From the NCBI GenBank assembly GCA_903875225.1, contig CAIQVJ010000028.1, positions 62,001-126,000 of the forward strand: a stretch of DNA of 64,000 nucleotides. The letters are read 5' to 3'. The notes below the pieces were generated by a model that was not told the DNA's origin, did not search any database, and saw nothing but the letters and a program-made list of their open reading frames with translations. Positions 43,116 to 52,084 of this stretch are shown one piece after another; position 1 is the stretch's first letter, and each line of letters opens with the position of its first letter. The position numbers and the translations under genes are program-made. This DNA is from an uncultured Pseudomonadota bacterium (GTDB lineage Bacteria; Myxococcota_A; UBA796; SXON01).

Positions 43116-44117
43116 TCACCGGTAGCCGCGGGGATGCTCGCACGACCAGCGCCAGGCAGAGGCGACCATCTCGTCCAGACTCCGTTTCGCCTCGAACCCC
43201 ATCACCTCGCGGAAGCGCGTCGGGTCGGCCACGGAGACAGGCACGTCCCCAGCGCGCCGCGGGGCATCGTCGCAAGGGAGCGGCAGGCCGGTGACCCGCT
43301 CGCAGGCCGCGATCACCTCCCGCACGCTGTGCGCGTGGCCGGTGCCGACGTTGAAGATGCTGTGCTCGCTGCGATCCAGCGCGCCGAGGGCGACGAGGTG
43401 CGCGCGAGAGAGGTCGCACACGTGGATGTAGTCGCGGAGGCAGGTGCCGTCGGGCGTGGGGTAGTCGCTGCCGTAGATGGCCAGACGGGCCCGGGGGTCG
43501 GTGATGGCCTGCAGGGCGCGCGGCAGGAGGCTGGCAGCATCGTCGGGCGGCTGCCCGATGTGCCCGGAGGGGTGGGCGCCGACGGGGTTGAAGTAGCGCA
43601 GCGAGACGGCCGACCATGCCCGGCGCTGCACCATCCAGGCGAGGAGCTGCTCGCCCTGCACCTTGGTGGTGCCGTAGGGGCTGTCGGGCCCCAGGTGGGC
43701 GCTCTCGGGGATCGCACCCTGACCGGGCTGTGTCCCGTACACCGCCGCGCTGGAGGAGTACACGATGCGGTGCACGCCTGCGTCCTGCATGGCGCGCAGC
43801 AGCGTGGCCATGCCGCCGAGGTTGTTGTGGAAGTACCGCTCGGGCGCCTCCATGGACTCGCCGACCATCTTGAACGCAGCAAAGTGGAGGACGGCGTCCA
43901 CCCCCCTCAATGCCGTCTGCATCGTGGGCAGGTCGCCGATGTCGGCCCGGATGAACGTGCAGCTCCTCCCGGCCAGCTCCTGCGCGCGGCGCACGGCCTC
44001 CTCGAAGCCCGTGCTCAGGTCGTCCACGACGATGACCTCGTGACCCGCCGACAAGAGGTCGACGACGACGTGTGCGCCGATGTAGCCGGCTCCACCGGTG
44101 ACCAGGATTCGCATCAT
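43116..44117 (-). CDS. galE: UDP-glucose 4-epimerase
   Basis: 333 residues. Rossmann NAD motif TGGAGYIGAHV, catalytic Ser/Tyr/Lys as YSSSAAVYG and YGTTK (Y148, K152), and FNPVGAHPSG. It interconverts UDP-glucose and UDP-galactose (or the N-acetyl forms) for the polysaccharide glycosyltransferases around it. Start ATG 44117 overlaps the upstream export protein stop (ATGA). Confidence 0.92.
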   Translation of the reverse strand: MMRILVTGGAGYIGAHVVVDLLSAGHEVIVVDDLSTGFEEAVRRAQELAGRSCTFIRADIGDLPTMQTALRGVDAVLHFAAFKMVGESMEAPERYFHNNLGGMATLLRAMQDAGVHRIVYSSSAAVYGTQPGQGAIPESAHLGPDSPYGTTKVQGEQLLAWMVQRRAWSAVSLRYFNPVGAHPSGHIGQPPDDAASLLPRALQAITDPRARLAIYGSDYPTPDGTCLRDYIHVCDLSRAHLVALGALDRSEHSIFNVGTGHAHSVREVIAACERVTGLPLPCDDAPRRAGDVPVSVADPTRFREVMGFEAKRSLDEMVASAWRWSCEHPRGYR

Positions 44118-45037
44118 ACGATTGACTCCCCGACGAAGATGCGGTCGCCCACCTGCACCAGTACGTCGATTGCTTTGCCAGACAGGATCTTGCGCAGACT
44201 CACCCGGATTCGCTTGTCCCCACGGAGGATGTACACCCGGGCGAGGTCTGCGCCCGGGGAGGCCCCGCCAGCGGCGGCGATGGCCTGGGAGATGGTGAGC
44301 CCCTCCCGGAACGTGACCTCACCGGGCTTGCCCACCTGCCCCATGACCGTGAGCAGGCTCTGGGGGACCGACACGACGTCACCCGACGTGACCATGATGG
44401 CACCCGCCCCGGTGGCGAGGAGCTGATCGTAGGGGACGACCGTGCCGGGGTCTCCCTGGCCACCGTGGCTGATCTTCACGGCGTCGATCCCGTCGCGGCT
44501 CAGGCCCCCGGCCTCGCCCAGGATCTGGAGCACGGTCGTGGGCCCACGGAGGTAGTAGACCCCGGGCCTGGCGATGGCGCCAAGCACCTGCACGGACTGG
44601 CTGTGGTAGTCCGCCACCGAGACCGTGATGTTGGGGTTGAGCAGGTAGCCGGGCATCAGCCGGGAACGTAGCAGATCACCCGCCTCCGTCGTGCTCAGTC
44701 CCGCCACGGTGACCGCCCCGATCAGCGGAAAGTCGAGTTGGCCGGCGTCGTCCACAGGGAACTGGCCGCTCAAGGTCGGCTCGCCGAAGACCTGCACCTG
44801 CAGTGTGTCTCCGCCGCCGATGCGGTACGGCTGGACCGCGGGGGCCGTGTTGGATTGGAGCGCAGACGAAGACAGCGCGGTGAGCGGCGGCGCCCCCAGG
44901 GCCGGGCCCAGCCCCGAGACGGGGACCGGGTCCTCCGCCCACGCCACATGCATCGCGCACAGGGCCAGAGAGGCGGCGAAGAGGAGCATTGGGAGGGTCC
45001 TGGAGATGGGCGCGAGGAGCACCCGGATGACGATCAT
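44114..45037 (-). CDS. Outer-membrane polysaccharide export protein (OPX/Wza-like)
   Basis: 307 residues with a signal peptide (about 1-34, ending AMHVAWA). A polysaccharide export domain (YRIGGGDTLQVQVFGEPTLSG, VDDAGQLDFPLIGAVTVAGLSTTEAGDLL) is followed by SLBB-type repeats (LGAIARPGVYYLRGPTTVLQIL, MGQVGKPGEVTFREGLTISQAI). It lacks an obvious C-terminal outer-membrane helix of E. coli Wza and a lipobox cysteine is not clear, so it may rely on a partner. With the Wzc-like protein it forms the envelope export channel. Start ATGA overlap. Confidence 0.9.
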   Translation of the reverse strand: MIVIRVLLAPISRTLPMLLFAASLALCAMHVAWAEDPVPVSGLGPALGAPPLTALSSSALQSNTAPAVQPYRIGGGDTLQVQVFGEPTLSGQFPVDDAGQLDFPLIGAVTVAGLSTTEAGDLLRSRLMPGYLLNPNITVSVADYHSQSVQVLGAIARPGVYYLRGPTTVLQILGEAGGLSRDGIDAVKISHGGQGDPGTVVPYDQLLATGAGAIMVTSGDVVSVPQSLLTVMGQVGKPGEVTFREGLTISQAIAAAGGASPGADLARVYILRGDKRIRVSLRKILSGKAIDVLVQVGDRIFVGESIV

Positions 45038-46131
45038 TTGGTAAGCACGGCGAACAGCTCTGTATAGGCCCGCGCCATGACCGGTGCGTCAAAGCGGGCG
45101 AGCGCAACGGCGCGGGCTGCGGTGCCGAGGCGGCGGGCGAGCACGAGGTCGGAGCAAAGCTCCGCGAGGGCGGCAGCGAACGCGGCAGGCTCCCCCGGCG
45201 GGACGAGGCGGCCCGTATCCGGAGCGACCAACTCGGGGACGCAGCCGACCGACGTCGCGACCACGGGCAGGCCGGCGGCCATGGCCTCCATCACGACCAG
45301 CGGGTTGCCCTCCCACCCCGAGGCGAGCGCGAACACGTCGGCCGCAGCGAGCACCCGCGGAACATCCCTGCGGACGCCGAGAAAGTGAACCCGACCGCCG
45401 ATGCCGAGCTCCCCGGCGCGGCGCGAGAGCTCCCCGCGCAGCTCGCCCTCCCCCACCACCAGGAGGTGCACCGCGGGGGGCAGCCGGGCGAACGCTTCCA
45501 GCAGGAGCGCGTGGTTCTTCTGCGGGTTGAGCCTCCCCACGGTCACGACGACCGGCACGTCTCCCGGCAGGCCGAGCTCCTCCCGGACCTGGGCCCGGGC
45601 GCCCTCCGGCGCGACGGAAGCCGCCACGGGAATGCCGTTGGGGATGGTGCGGCCGGGCGCGAGCCCGTAGGTGCGCAGTACGCTCGCGGCGACAGCGTCC
45701 CCGATCGCGACCGGGACGACGCCGGCGCGGAAGGCGAGGTGGTGGACCACCCTGCCCGACAGTTCGATCTCGTGCTCGGCGAGGTTGTGGATCGTGTGGA
45801 CGACCCGGTGGCCGAGACCGACCCCGGCCGGGAGCAGGTACTTGAGCGTATGGAGGTGGGTGTGGACCACGTCGGGGCGGAGCCCGCGGAGCAGGGAGCG
45901 CAGCCTCGGGATCACCCGCAGATCCAGCCCCGGCTCCTTGCCGAGGAACCGCAGGGGGACGCCCGCCGAGCGCAGCTCGGCCTCGATCCAGCTCCCCGTG
46001 GAGTCGTAGAGCGAGACGAGCGTGACACGGTGCCCGAGGGCCTGGAGCTCCATCGCCATCAAGGCCGCCATCCGCTCGGCCCCCCCCACGTCCAGCGAGG
46101 GCACGAGCTCGACGATGCGGAGGCCCCGCAT
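45034..46131 (-). CDS. GT4-family glycosyltransferase of exopolysaccharide locus
   Basis: 365 residues from ATG 46131, which overlaps the flippase stop by one base (TGATG); upstream starts would lie inside the flippase. It opens LRIVELVPSLDVGGAERMAA and has VGRLNPQKNHALLLEAFARL and ALASGWEGNPLVVMEAMAAGLPVVAT, classic GT4 motifs. Acts on the cytoplasmic face to build the repeat unit. Donor unknown. Confidence 0.88.
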   Translation of the reverse strand: MRGLRIVELVPSLDVGGAERMAALMAMELQALGHRVTLVSLYDSTGSWIEAELRSAGVPLRFLGKEPGLDLRVIPRLRSLLRGLRPDVVHTHLHTLKYLLPAGVGLGHRVVHTIHNLAEHEIELSGRVVHHLAFRAGVVPVAIGDAVAASVLRTYGLAPGRTIPNGIPVAASVAPEGARAQVREELGLPGDVPVVVTVGRLNPQKNHALLLEAFARLPPAVHLLVVGEGELRGELSRRAGELGIGGRVHFLGVRRDVPRVLAAADVFALASGWEGNPLVVMEAMAAGLPVVATSVGCVPELVAPDTGRLVPPGEPAAFAAALAELCSDLVLARRLGTAARAVALARFDAPVMARAYTELFAVLTK

Positions 46132-47555
46132 CACACGCCCCGCAGCCGGGCGATGTCGCCGGGCTCGACGGCGCCGGTGAGGAGGGCGCCCACGCCGTAG
46201 ACCCCCGCTCCGACGACGATGGAGAGGACGACGGGCAGGTCCGGCAGCGCCCACAGGGTGGCCGCCATCGCCGCGGTGGGCACGCCCACGCGCAGGAGGA
46301 CCACCCCGAGGCCGAGCCCGGTGACGAGGCTGCTCACACGCCACTGCATCCACGCCCAGAGGACGATCTCGGTGAGCAGCGTGGTGCCCGCCGCGCCCAT
46401 CGCGCCATACCGGGGGATGACGTACAGGTTCACCACGACGTTCAGCACGGCCGCGATCAGCGCACCACGCGTGCGATCGGCCTGCCGGTCGAGCGCCGAG
46501 AGCGCCATGCCCGCCCCGTTGCTCAGGAAACGGAACGGAAGCAACGGCGCCATCCGGATGAACGGCGCCGCGCTGGCCGCGAACCCCTCCCCACCGACGA
46601 GCACCATCAACGGCCCCGCCGTCATCACCCCACCGACGGCGGCGGGCAGCGAGAGCGCGAGCATCACCCGCGACGTGAACGCCAGCTCCGCGCCCGCCGC
46701 CTCCGGCTTGCCCAGATGGGTCGCCATCCTGGGAAAGATGCCCGTGGACAGCGTCTCGGCCACCACCGTGAGCAACGTGAGCAACATCACCGCGCCCCGG
46801 TAGATGCCCACCTCGGCGTCCCCCCAGGCCAGTTGCACGAGGATCACGTCCACCGACAGGTAGACGCTAACGAAGAGCGCGTTCAGGCCGAAGGGGACCG
46901 AGACCCGCAACAGGTCACGGATGTCGGCCCCCGTCGTCGCGAGCTTCTGGGCGGAGACCTTCCGGAACGTGTACCAGAGCAACCCGAGCGTGAGCGCAGA
47001 GTCGATCACCTGCGCGCCGAAAACGGCCAGCACGTCGAACTGGAGCACGAGGAAGACGAAGGTGGCGACCACCAGGGCGAACCGACCGACGGCGTTCGCC
47101 GAGACGCCAAGCTGCATCCTGCGGATCGCGTGGAAGTAGGAGACGGGCACGACGGCGAGCGACGAGAGCGCGAGGCTGAGCGCGGCAAGGACCGCAGACC
47201 CGATCACGAGCGGCCTCCCATCCATCCCCCACGCCCACGCGAGGATCACGACCCCGGTCGCCAGCGAGAGCAGCGTGGATGCCGCCATCGCCGTGGCCAC
47301 GTACCGACCGGCCGAGCCCTGGTCGCGAGCGATCTCCCGCTTGAGCAGGCGGTCCATCCCCATGCTCGACCCGAACGCCGCGAGCCCGACGAGGGTGGTG
47401 ACGTACCCGTAGACGCCGAACCCCTCGACCCCGAGCCCACGCATGACCATCACGTTGATGGCAAAGCTGGACAGCAGCCGGAAGAGCTGGATCGCACCCA
47501 GCGACACCAGGTTTCCCCCTGCCGGAACCGCGGTCTCAGTCACGGAGGCCTCCAT
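46131..47555 (-). CDS. Polysaccharide repeat-unit flippase (Wzx/MATE-like)
   Basis: 474 residues with about 12-14 membrane helices. The start motif VSLGAIQLFRLLSSFAINVMVMRGLGVEGFGVYGYV is typical of the oligosaccharide flippase family, which moves undecaprenyl-linked repeat units across the inner membrane. It overlaps the polymerase gene by 20 bases and the downstream GT4 by one, consistent with a tight operon. Confidence 0.9.
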   Translation of the reverse strand: MEASVTETAVPAGGNLVSLGAIQLFRLLSSFAINVMVMRGLGVEGFGVYGYVTTLVGLAAFGSSMGMDRLLKREIARDQGSAGRYVATAMAASTLLSLATGVVILAWAWGMDGRPLVIGSAVLAALSLALSSLAVVPVSYFHAIRRMQLGVSANAVGRFALVVATFVFLVLQFDVLAVFGAQVIDSALTLGLLWYTFRKVSAQKLATTGADIRDLLRVSVPFGLNALFVSVYLSVDVILVQLAWGDAEVGIYRGAVMLLTLLTVVAETLSTGIFPRMATHLGKPEAAGAELAFTSRVMLALSLPAAVGGVMTAGPLMVLVGGEGFAASAAPFIRMAPLLPFRFLSNGAGMALSALDRQADRTRGALIAAVLNVVVNLYVIPRYGAMGAAGTTLLTEIVLWAWMQWRVSSLVTGLGLGVVLLRVGVPTAAMAATLWALPDLPVVLSIVVGAGVYGVGALLTGAVEPGDIARLRGV

Positions 47556-48876
47556 CGGCGCTCGCCTGGTGGACGACCGCGAGGCCGAACCCCAGGACCA
47601 GGTAGGCCATCGAGAACGTGAGCAGCCCGAGCGTCGCCGCCATCAGGCACAGCGCGCCGAGCCCGATGGCCACTCCGAGCACCCGGTTGCGGTGACGTTC
47701 GCTCCGGGCCGCGCGGAAGCCGTCCCGCAGGGTGACCGCGACGGTGAGCAGGAAGATCCCCGCGGGGATGAGCCCGATCACGCCCTGCTCGCTCGCGATC
47801 TCGAGGTAGGTGTTGTGCGCGGGCCGCAGCTCCCCGGTGTGGGAGACGAACCCGGTCGCCTTCTCGAAGCTCCCCGCACCGGCCCCGATCAGCCAGTGGT
47901 CGAGAAAGAGCTGCTTTCCTTGTCGAAAAAGCTCGCTCCGCTCCTCCAGGCTGGCGTCCTGCACGACCGCACCCCCACGGAAGTTTGCGACCAGTTGCTG
48001 GAACCGGTACAGCATGGCGTCCAGATCGAGCACGAGAGGTGCCACGAGGATCCCGGCCCCGGCGCACACGGCGAGCTCCCCGACCCGCCGCCGGAGCATG
48101 TAGAGGCAGATCGGACCGACCACCATGCCGAACACCAGCGCGGCGCGCGATTCGCTGTGCAGCACCGCAAGAGGGGCGAGCCCCACGAGCGCCATGCGCA
48201 GGCCCCTCGCCAACACGTGCTCATCATCGGCCAGCCCCCCGAGCAGGAAGGGGGTGAGCAGCAGCACGAGCGTCGCCCACTCGTTCGGGTCGCCCATCGT
48301 TCCGGCCGACCGGTCCGTGCCCGGGGCCCGCAGCGAGGCGAGCAGGGCGACGGCGAATCCGCACCCCAACGCCCGGTACAGCATCGTCAGCGGCGCCTCG
48401 GCGAGGACCGCGTAGACGAGCGCGACCAGCACGGTCACCATGCCGAGCCCGGAGAGGACGAACACGCCGTACTCCATCCCGTTCGACAACGCGATGGAGA
48501 CCGCCGTGGATGCCAGAAAGCCCAGCATCGCGGTCAGGACGGGGTGCCATCGAACCAGCGGCGCGCGAGCGAGCGCCGAGTGCAACGCCCACAGCCCGAT
48601 GCTCCCCAGCACCGTGAGCTTGGAGGCGGTGACAGGGATGAGCCCCACGTTCATGCCCGTGGCGCCCAGCCGGTCGAGGAGCATGCCCGCCCACATCCCC
48701 AGCACGAGCAACGGCGGGTAGGCCACTCCGAGCCACGCCGCAGCCACCCCCGCGAATCCCACCGGTGCGAGCGTCGGCGCCAGCGCCACGCCAGCCCCCG
48801 CACACAGGCCCAGCGCCACCGGCAGGAGGACCTCGGCACCGGCGCCGGAGCGGGCCGTTCGCTGGGCGGGGTTCAC
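47536..48876 (-). CDS. O-antigen ligase/polymerase (Wzy/WaaL-like) membrane protein
   Basis: 446 residues from a GTG overlapping the Wzc stop by four bases (GTGA). About 10-12 membrane helices and a large periplasmic loop with LIGAGAGSFEKATG and RPAHNTYLEIASEQGVIGLI, the HNxYLExxxExG signature of the O-antigen ligase family. It probably polymerises flipped repeat units. Confidence 0.88.
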   Translation of the reverse strand: MNPAQRTARSGAGAEVLLPVALGLCAGAGVALAPTLAPVGFAGVAAAWLGVAYPPLLVLGMWAGMLLDRLGATGMNVGLIPVTASKLTVLGSIGLWALHSALARAPLVRWHPVLTAMLGFLASTAVSIALSNGMEYGVFVLSGLGMVTVLVALVYAVLAEAPLTMLYRALGCGFAVALLASLRAPGTDRSAGTMGDPNEWATLVLLLTPFLLGGLADDEHVLARGLRMALVGLAPLAVLHSESRAALVFGMVVGPICLYMLRRRVGELAVCAGAGILVAPLVLDLDAMLYRFQQLVANFRGGAVVQDASLEERSELFRQGKQLFLDHWLIGAGAGSFEKATGFVSHTGELRPAHNTYLEIASEQGVIGLIPAGIFLLTVAVTLRDGFRAARSERHRNRVLGVAIGLGALCLMAATLGLLTFSMAYLVLGFGLAVVHQASADGGLRD

Positions 48877-50957
48877 TTTGCTGCGCGTCGATCGGCGCGC
48901 GGAGACTCGTCGTAGTAGTGCGAGACGGACTCCTTGCTCGGAGGCACGTCGTTCAGCGCAATGCCGAGGATCCGGGCTCCCATTTGACGGAGCCTCGCGA
49001 GGGTCTGCGCCGCCAGCACGCGGGACACCCGGCCCCGCCGGACCACCAGGATGACCCCATCCGCCTGGCGCGCCAGGGCCATCGCATCCGCCACGACCGC
49101 CGCGGGAGGCGTGTCGATGATCACGATGTCGAACACCCCCGAGAGGTTGGCGAGCAGACGCTCCAACGCCGGGGAGGACAGCAGCTCGTTCGGGTAGTCG
49201 ACGCGAGCGCCTCGGGGCAACAGGCAGAGCCCCGGGACCCGGGTGCGCATCACCCAGGGCTCCGCATCGGGGCTGGCAGCCACGGCCTCCGAGAGGCCCG
49301 GCGACTCCGGGGTGCCGAGCAGCTCATGGAGCCGTGGGATGCGAAGGTCCGCGTCTACGAGGAGTACGCTCTGTCCAAGCTGCGCAAAGGCCACGGCGAT
49401 GCCGATCGCGGCGTGCGTCTTGCCCTCGCCCTGCGTGCAGCTCGTCACCAACAGGCGACGGCTGCGCCCGCCCGGCGGGAAGGTCTGCAGCACCGCGCGG
49501 ATGCTCCGCAGCGCCTCGGCGGAACGGGATCGCGGGTGGTTGAACGAGTGGAGGGCGCGCTCGAAGGGCGCCTTCTCGGCCGGGAGCGACAGGATCGAGC
49601 CGAGCATGGGCGTGTCGAGGTAGTGCTCCACGTCGTCTGGAGTCATGATCGTCTCGTTCAGGCGGTGCCGGAACAACGCAAGTGCGAATCCGCCACCCAA
49701 CCCAACTCCCAGGGCCACGGCGAGGTTCAGCGGGATGTTGGGGGTGACCGCGCGCGTGGGAGCCACCGCCCTGTCCAGGATCCGCACGTCGTTCAACCGG
49801 GAGGTGGCCTGGAGACCGACATCGGCGCCACGCTCCCCGAGCGCGTCGTAGAGCCGCCGCGCACGGTCCTCGTTCAACTTGAGCTCGGAGTACTGTCCCT
49901 GCAGGCGCTGCCGTTTGGCGAGCTCGGTCTTGACCCGATCGAGCTCGGCCCCGAGGGCGTGCTCCTGCCGCCACAACGTCTGGACCTGCGAGCGCTCGGC
50001 ATCGATGTTGCGTTGGACCTCTGCTGCGATCAACCCCTCGATCTGCTTGATCCGTCCCTCCGCGCGCTGGTGCTCGGGGTGCTGCTGCCCGTACTCGGCG
50101 AGCACCTGCGCGCTCTCGGTCATCACGCGGGCCCGCTCCTGCGCCATGGTCTGCAACCCGGGGTCGTCGAACATCCCGGCGAGCACGTCGAAGTCTTCCT
50201 TCGCGAGCAGCCGCTTGTGCTCCGCCACCTTGCTCTCCAGGAGCACGCGCTGGCTCGTCGCCTCGCCCAGGGAGGTCTGCAGCGCGCTCATCCGGGTGGA
50301 GATCCCGTCGGCCGCCTCGTCGATGTCCACGAGGTTGTTCGAGGTCTTGAACGTCAGCACCTTCTCGGCCGCGTCGGCGAACTCGGCGCGCGAGCCCGTC
50401 TTCTGCTTGTCGAGCCAGGACTGCGTGGAGCGTGCGGCGTCGGTACGCGATTCGAGGTTGCTGTCCTGGTACACCTCGGCCACGAGGTTCGCGAGGGTCG
50501 CCGCCCGTTCGGGGTCCGGGTCACGCACGCCGATCTCGACGAGCTGGGTGTCCTCCCGGGGGCTCGCCGACAACGCCTTCTGGAAGCCCTCGACCCCCGC
50601 GAGGGTGCTCGGGATCACGTCCCGGCCCAGCGCGTTGTAGCGGGCGATGACCTCCTCGGACACGCTTCGCGACAGGATGATCTGGATCTGGGTCCGCGCG
50701 CGGTCCCGCCCCTCGAGGTAGCCCGTGGCGTCCGAGTTGAGCACCTCGTTTCCGGTCATCTCCTGCCCAGCGCGCGGCATGAGCTGGATCACCGCAACCG
50801 CCTGGTACTGCTTTCGGGTGAGCAGGCTCCCCACCAGCGTCGCGAGCACGACCGCCAGCAGGAACCCGAGAAAGATCCGACGCTGCTCGGAGATCGCCCG
50901 GGCGATGGCCTCGAGATCGATCCCTCGACGAGCAGGCACGTGGTTGGGCTCAGGCAC
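48873..50957 (-). CDS. Wzc-like polysaccharide co-polymerase with BY-kinase domain
   Basis: 694 residues from GTG 50957; in-frame sequence upstream overlaps the divergent deacetylase promoter and has no better start. Membrane helices near residues 40-60 and about 435 frame a periplasmic coiled-coil region with Wzz-type sequence. The cytoplasmic kinase has Walker A TQGEGKT with K513, Walker A' LLVDADLRIP and Walker B VIIDTPPAAVVAD. The C-terminal tail has only a YY pair (SHYYDES), fewer tyrosines than the cluster of E. coli Wzc. It sets chain length and energises polymerisation and export with the OPX protein. Confidence 0.9.
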   Translation of the reverse strand: MPEPNHVPARRGIDLEAIARAISEQRRIFLGFLLAVVLATLVGSLLTRKQYQAVAVIQLMPRAGQEMTGNEVLNSDATGYLEGRDRARTQIQIILSRSVSEEVIARYNALGRDVIPSTLAGVEGFQKALSASPREDTQLVEIGVRDPDPERAATLANLVAEVYQDSNLESRTDAARSTQSWLDKQKTGSRAEFADAAEKVLTFKTSNNLVDIDEAADGISTRMSALQTSLGEATSQRVLLESKVAEHKRLLAKEDFDVLAGMFDDPGLQTMAQERARVMTESAQVLAEYGQQHPEHQRAEGRIKQIEGLIAAEVQRNIDAERSQVQTLWRQEHALGAELDRVKTELAKRQRLQGQYSELKLNEDRARRLYDALGERGADVGLQATSRLNDVRILDRAVAPTRAVTPNIPLNLAVALGVGLGGGFALALFRHRLNETIMTPDDVEHYLDTPMLGSILSLPAEKAPFERALHSFNHPRSRSAEALRSIRAVLQTFPPGGRSRRLLVTSCTQGEGKTHAAIGIAVAFAQLGQSVLLVDADLRIPRLHELLGTPESPGLSEAVAASPDAEPWVMRTRVPGLCLLPRGARVDYPNELLSSPALERLLANLSGVFDIVIIDTPPAAVVADAMALARQADGVILVVRRGRVSRVLAAQTLARLRQMGARILGIALNDVPPSKESVSHYYDESPRADRRAAK

Positions 50958-51053
50958 GACGTCGCCTTGGTAGGGGGGAAAGGAACGCCCGACTTGCGAA
51001 GCATAATCACGGCCAGGGGCTTGGCCGTGGGGTGGCGTGTTTACATCCCAAGT

Positions 51054-52043
51054 GTGCCCGACACCCAGCTTTCGCTCGAGCGTGGAGTCTTCACCCTGAG
51101 CTTCGACTTCGAGCTCGTCTGGGGCATGCGTGACATCACGACCGATCTCGCAGCGCTGCTGGCGTTCGCGCGGGTCACCCGGGAGCAGGTGTTCGACCCC
51201 CTCCTCGCCCGCCTCCAGTCCCGCGGCGTCGTCGCGACCTGGGCGACCGTGGGGGGCCTCTTCCGCGCGGGCGCCGAGCGGTCGGAAGGGAGGCTCTTCC
51301 CGGACCTGACCCCCCCCCGACACGCGTGGCACCCCGCCCCCTGGCTCGACGGTGTCCCCACCGGCACCGAGGCCGATCATCCCGAGTTCTACGCCCGCAG
51401 CCTGGTCGCGCGGCTCCGCGATTCCGGGCAGGAGATCGGCAGCCACAGCTTCTCCCACCCGGTGTTCGGAGACCCCGGCTGCTCCCGACAGACCGCGGAG
51501 TCCGAGCTCCGGCGCTGCGTCGCCGAGGCCGCCGAGCTTGGCATCACCCTGCGCTCCTTCGTTTTTCCCCGCAACGTCCACGGCCATGCGGACCTGCTCC
51601 AGAAATACGGGTTCACCTGCTGGCGCGGGCTCGAGCCCACGTGGTGGCGCCACCCGCGAGTGCCCGGCGCGGTGTCCCGGCTGGCCCACTTCGGAGAGGT
51701 CCTGGGCGCCCGGCGTCCCCCCACCGTGATGCCCACCCGGGACGAGCATGGGCTCTGGAACATCCCGTCCTCGTGCTCCTTCCTCCCCATCGACGGCGTC
51801 CGCAGGCTCATCCCGCTCTCCCGCCGCGTGGCCCGGTGCATCCGGGGCATCGAGCAGGCCGCACAGGATCGGCGCATCTTCCACCTCTACCTGCACCCAA
51901 TCAACCTCGCGAGCGACCCCGCGCGCATGGTGGCCGCCCTGGGTGAGGTGATCGACCATGCGGCCCGGCAGCGGGACCTCGGACGGATCGACGTCCAGCC
52001 GATGGGGGAGGTGGCCCGGCTGGCTGAGCAAGCCGCCGGGTAG
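51054..52043 (+). CDS. Polysaccharide deacetylase (NodB-fold) family protein
   Basis: 329 residues from GTG 51054; GTG 51027 is an alternative. Motifs: LSFDFELVWGMRD (in this subfamily DFE replaces the usual DD), VATWATVGGLFRAG, IGSHSFSHPVFGDPG (HxxxH metal site) and SFVFPRNVHGH. The subfamily occurs in exopolysaccharide loci and is likely to remove N- or O-acetyl groups. No signal peptide is seen, so it may act in the cytoplasm. It diverges from the Wzc operon across 96 bases. Confidence 0.85.
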   Translation: MPDTQLSLERGVFTLSFDFELVWGMRDITTDLAALLAFARVTREQVFDPLLARLQSRGVVATWATVGGLFRAGAERSEGRLFPDLTPPRHAWHPAPWLDGVPTGTEADHPEFYARSLVARLRDSGQEIGSHSFSHPVFGDPGCSRQTAESELRRCVAEAAELGITLRSFVFPRNVHGHADLLQKYGFTCWRGLEPTWWRHPRVPGAVSRLAHFGEVLGARRPPTVMPTRDEHGLWNIPSSCSFLPIDGVRRLIPLSRRVARCIRGIEQAAQDRRIFHLYLHPINLASDPARMVAALGEVIDHAARQRDLGRIDVQPMGEVARLAEQAAG

Positions 52044-52047
52044 GGAG

Positions 52048-52064
52048 GTTGGGGTTTCGCCAAC
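52048..52064. terminator. Weak hairpin between convergent polysaccharide genes
   Basis: GTTGG (52048-52052) and CCAAC (52060-52064) form a short stem with a 7-base loop, in the 41-base gap between the deacetylase stop and the glycosylphosphotransferase stop. No T tract; low confidence. Confidence 0.2.
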
Positions 52065-52084
52065 GGGAGTTTGATCGGTAGCCA

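Noticed and set aside
48765-51053. Upstream extension of the deacetylase ORF to 48765 across the Wzc gene
   Set aside because: The first about 760 residues are antisense to the Wzc gene and have no recognisable domain; the deacetylase starts near 51054.
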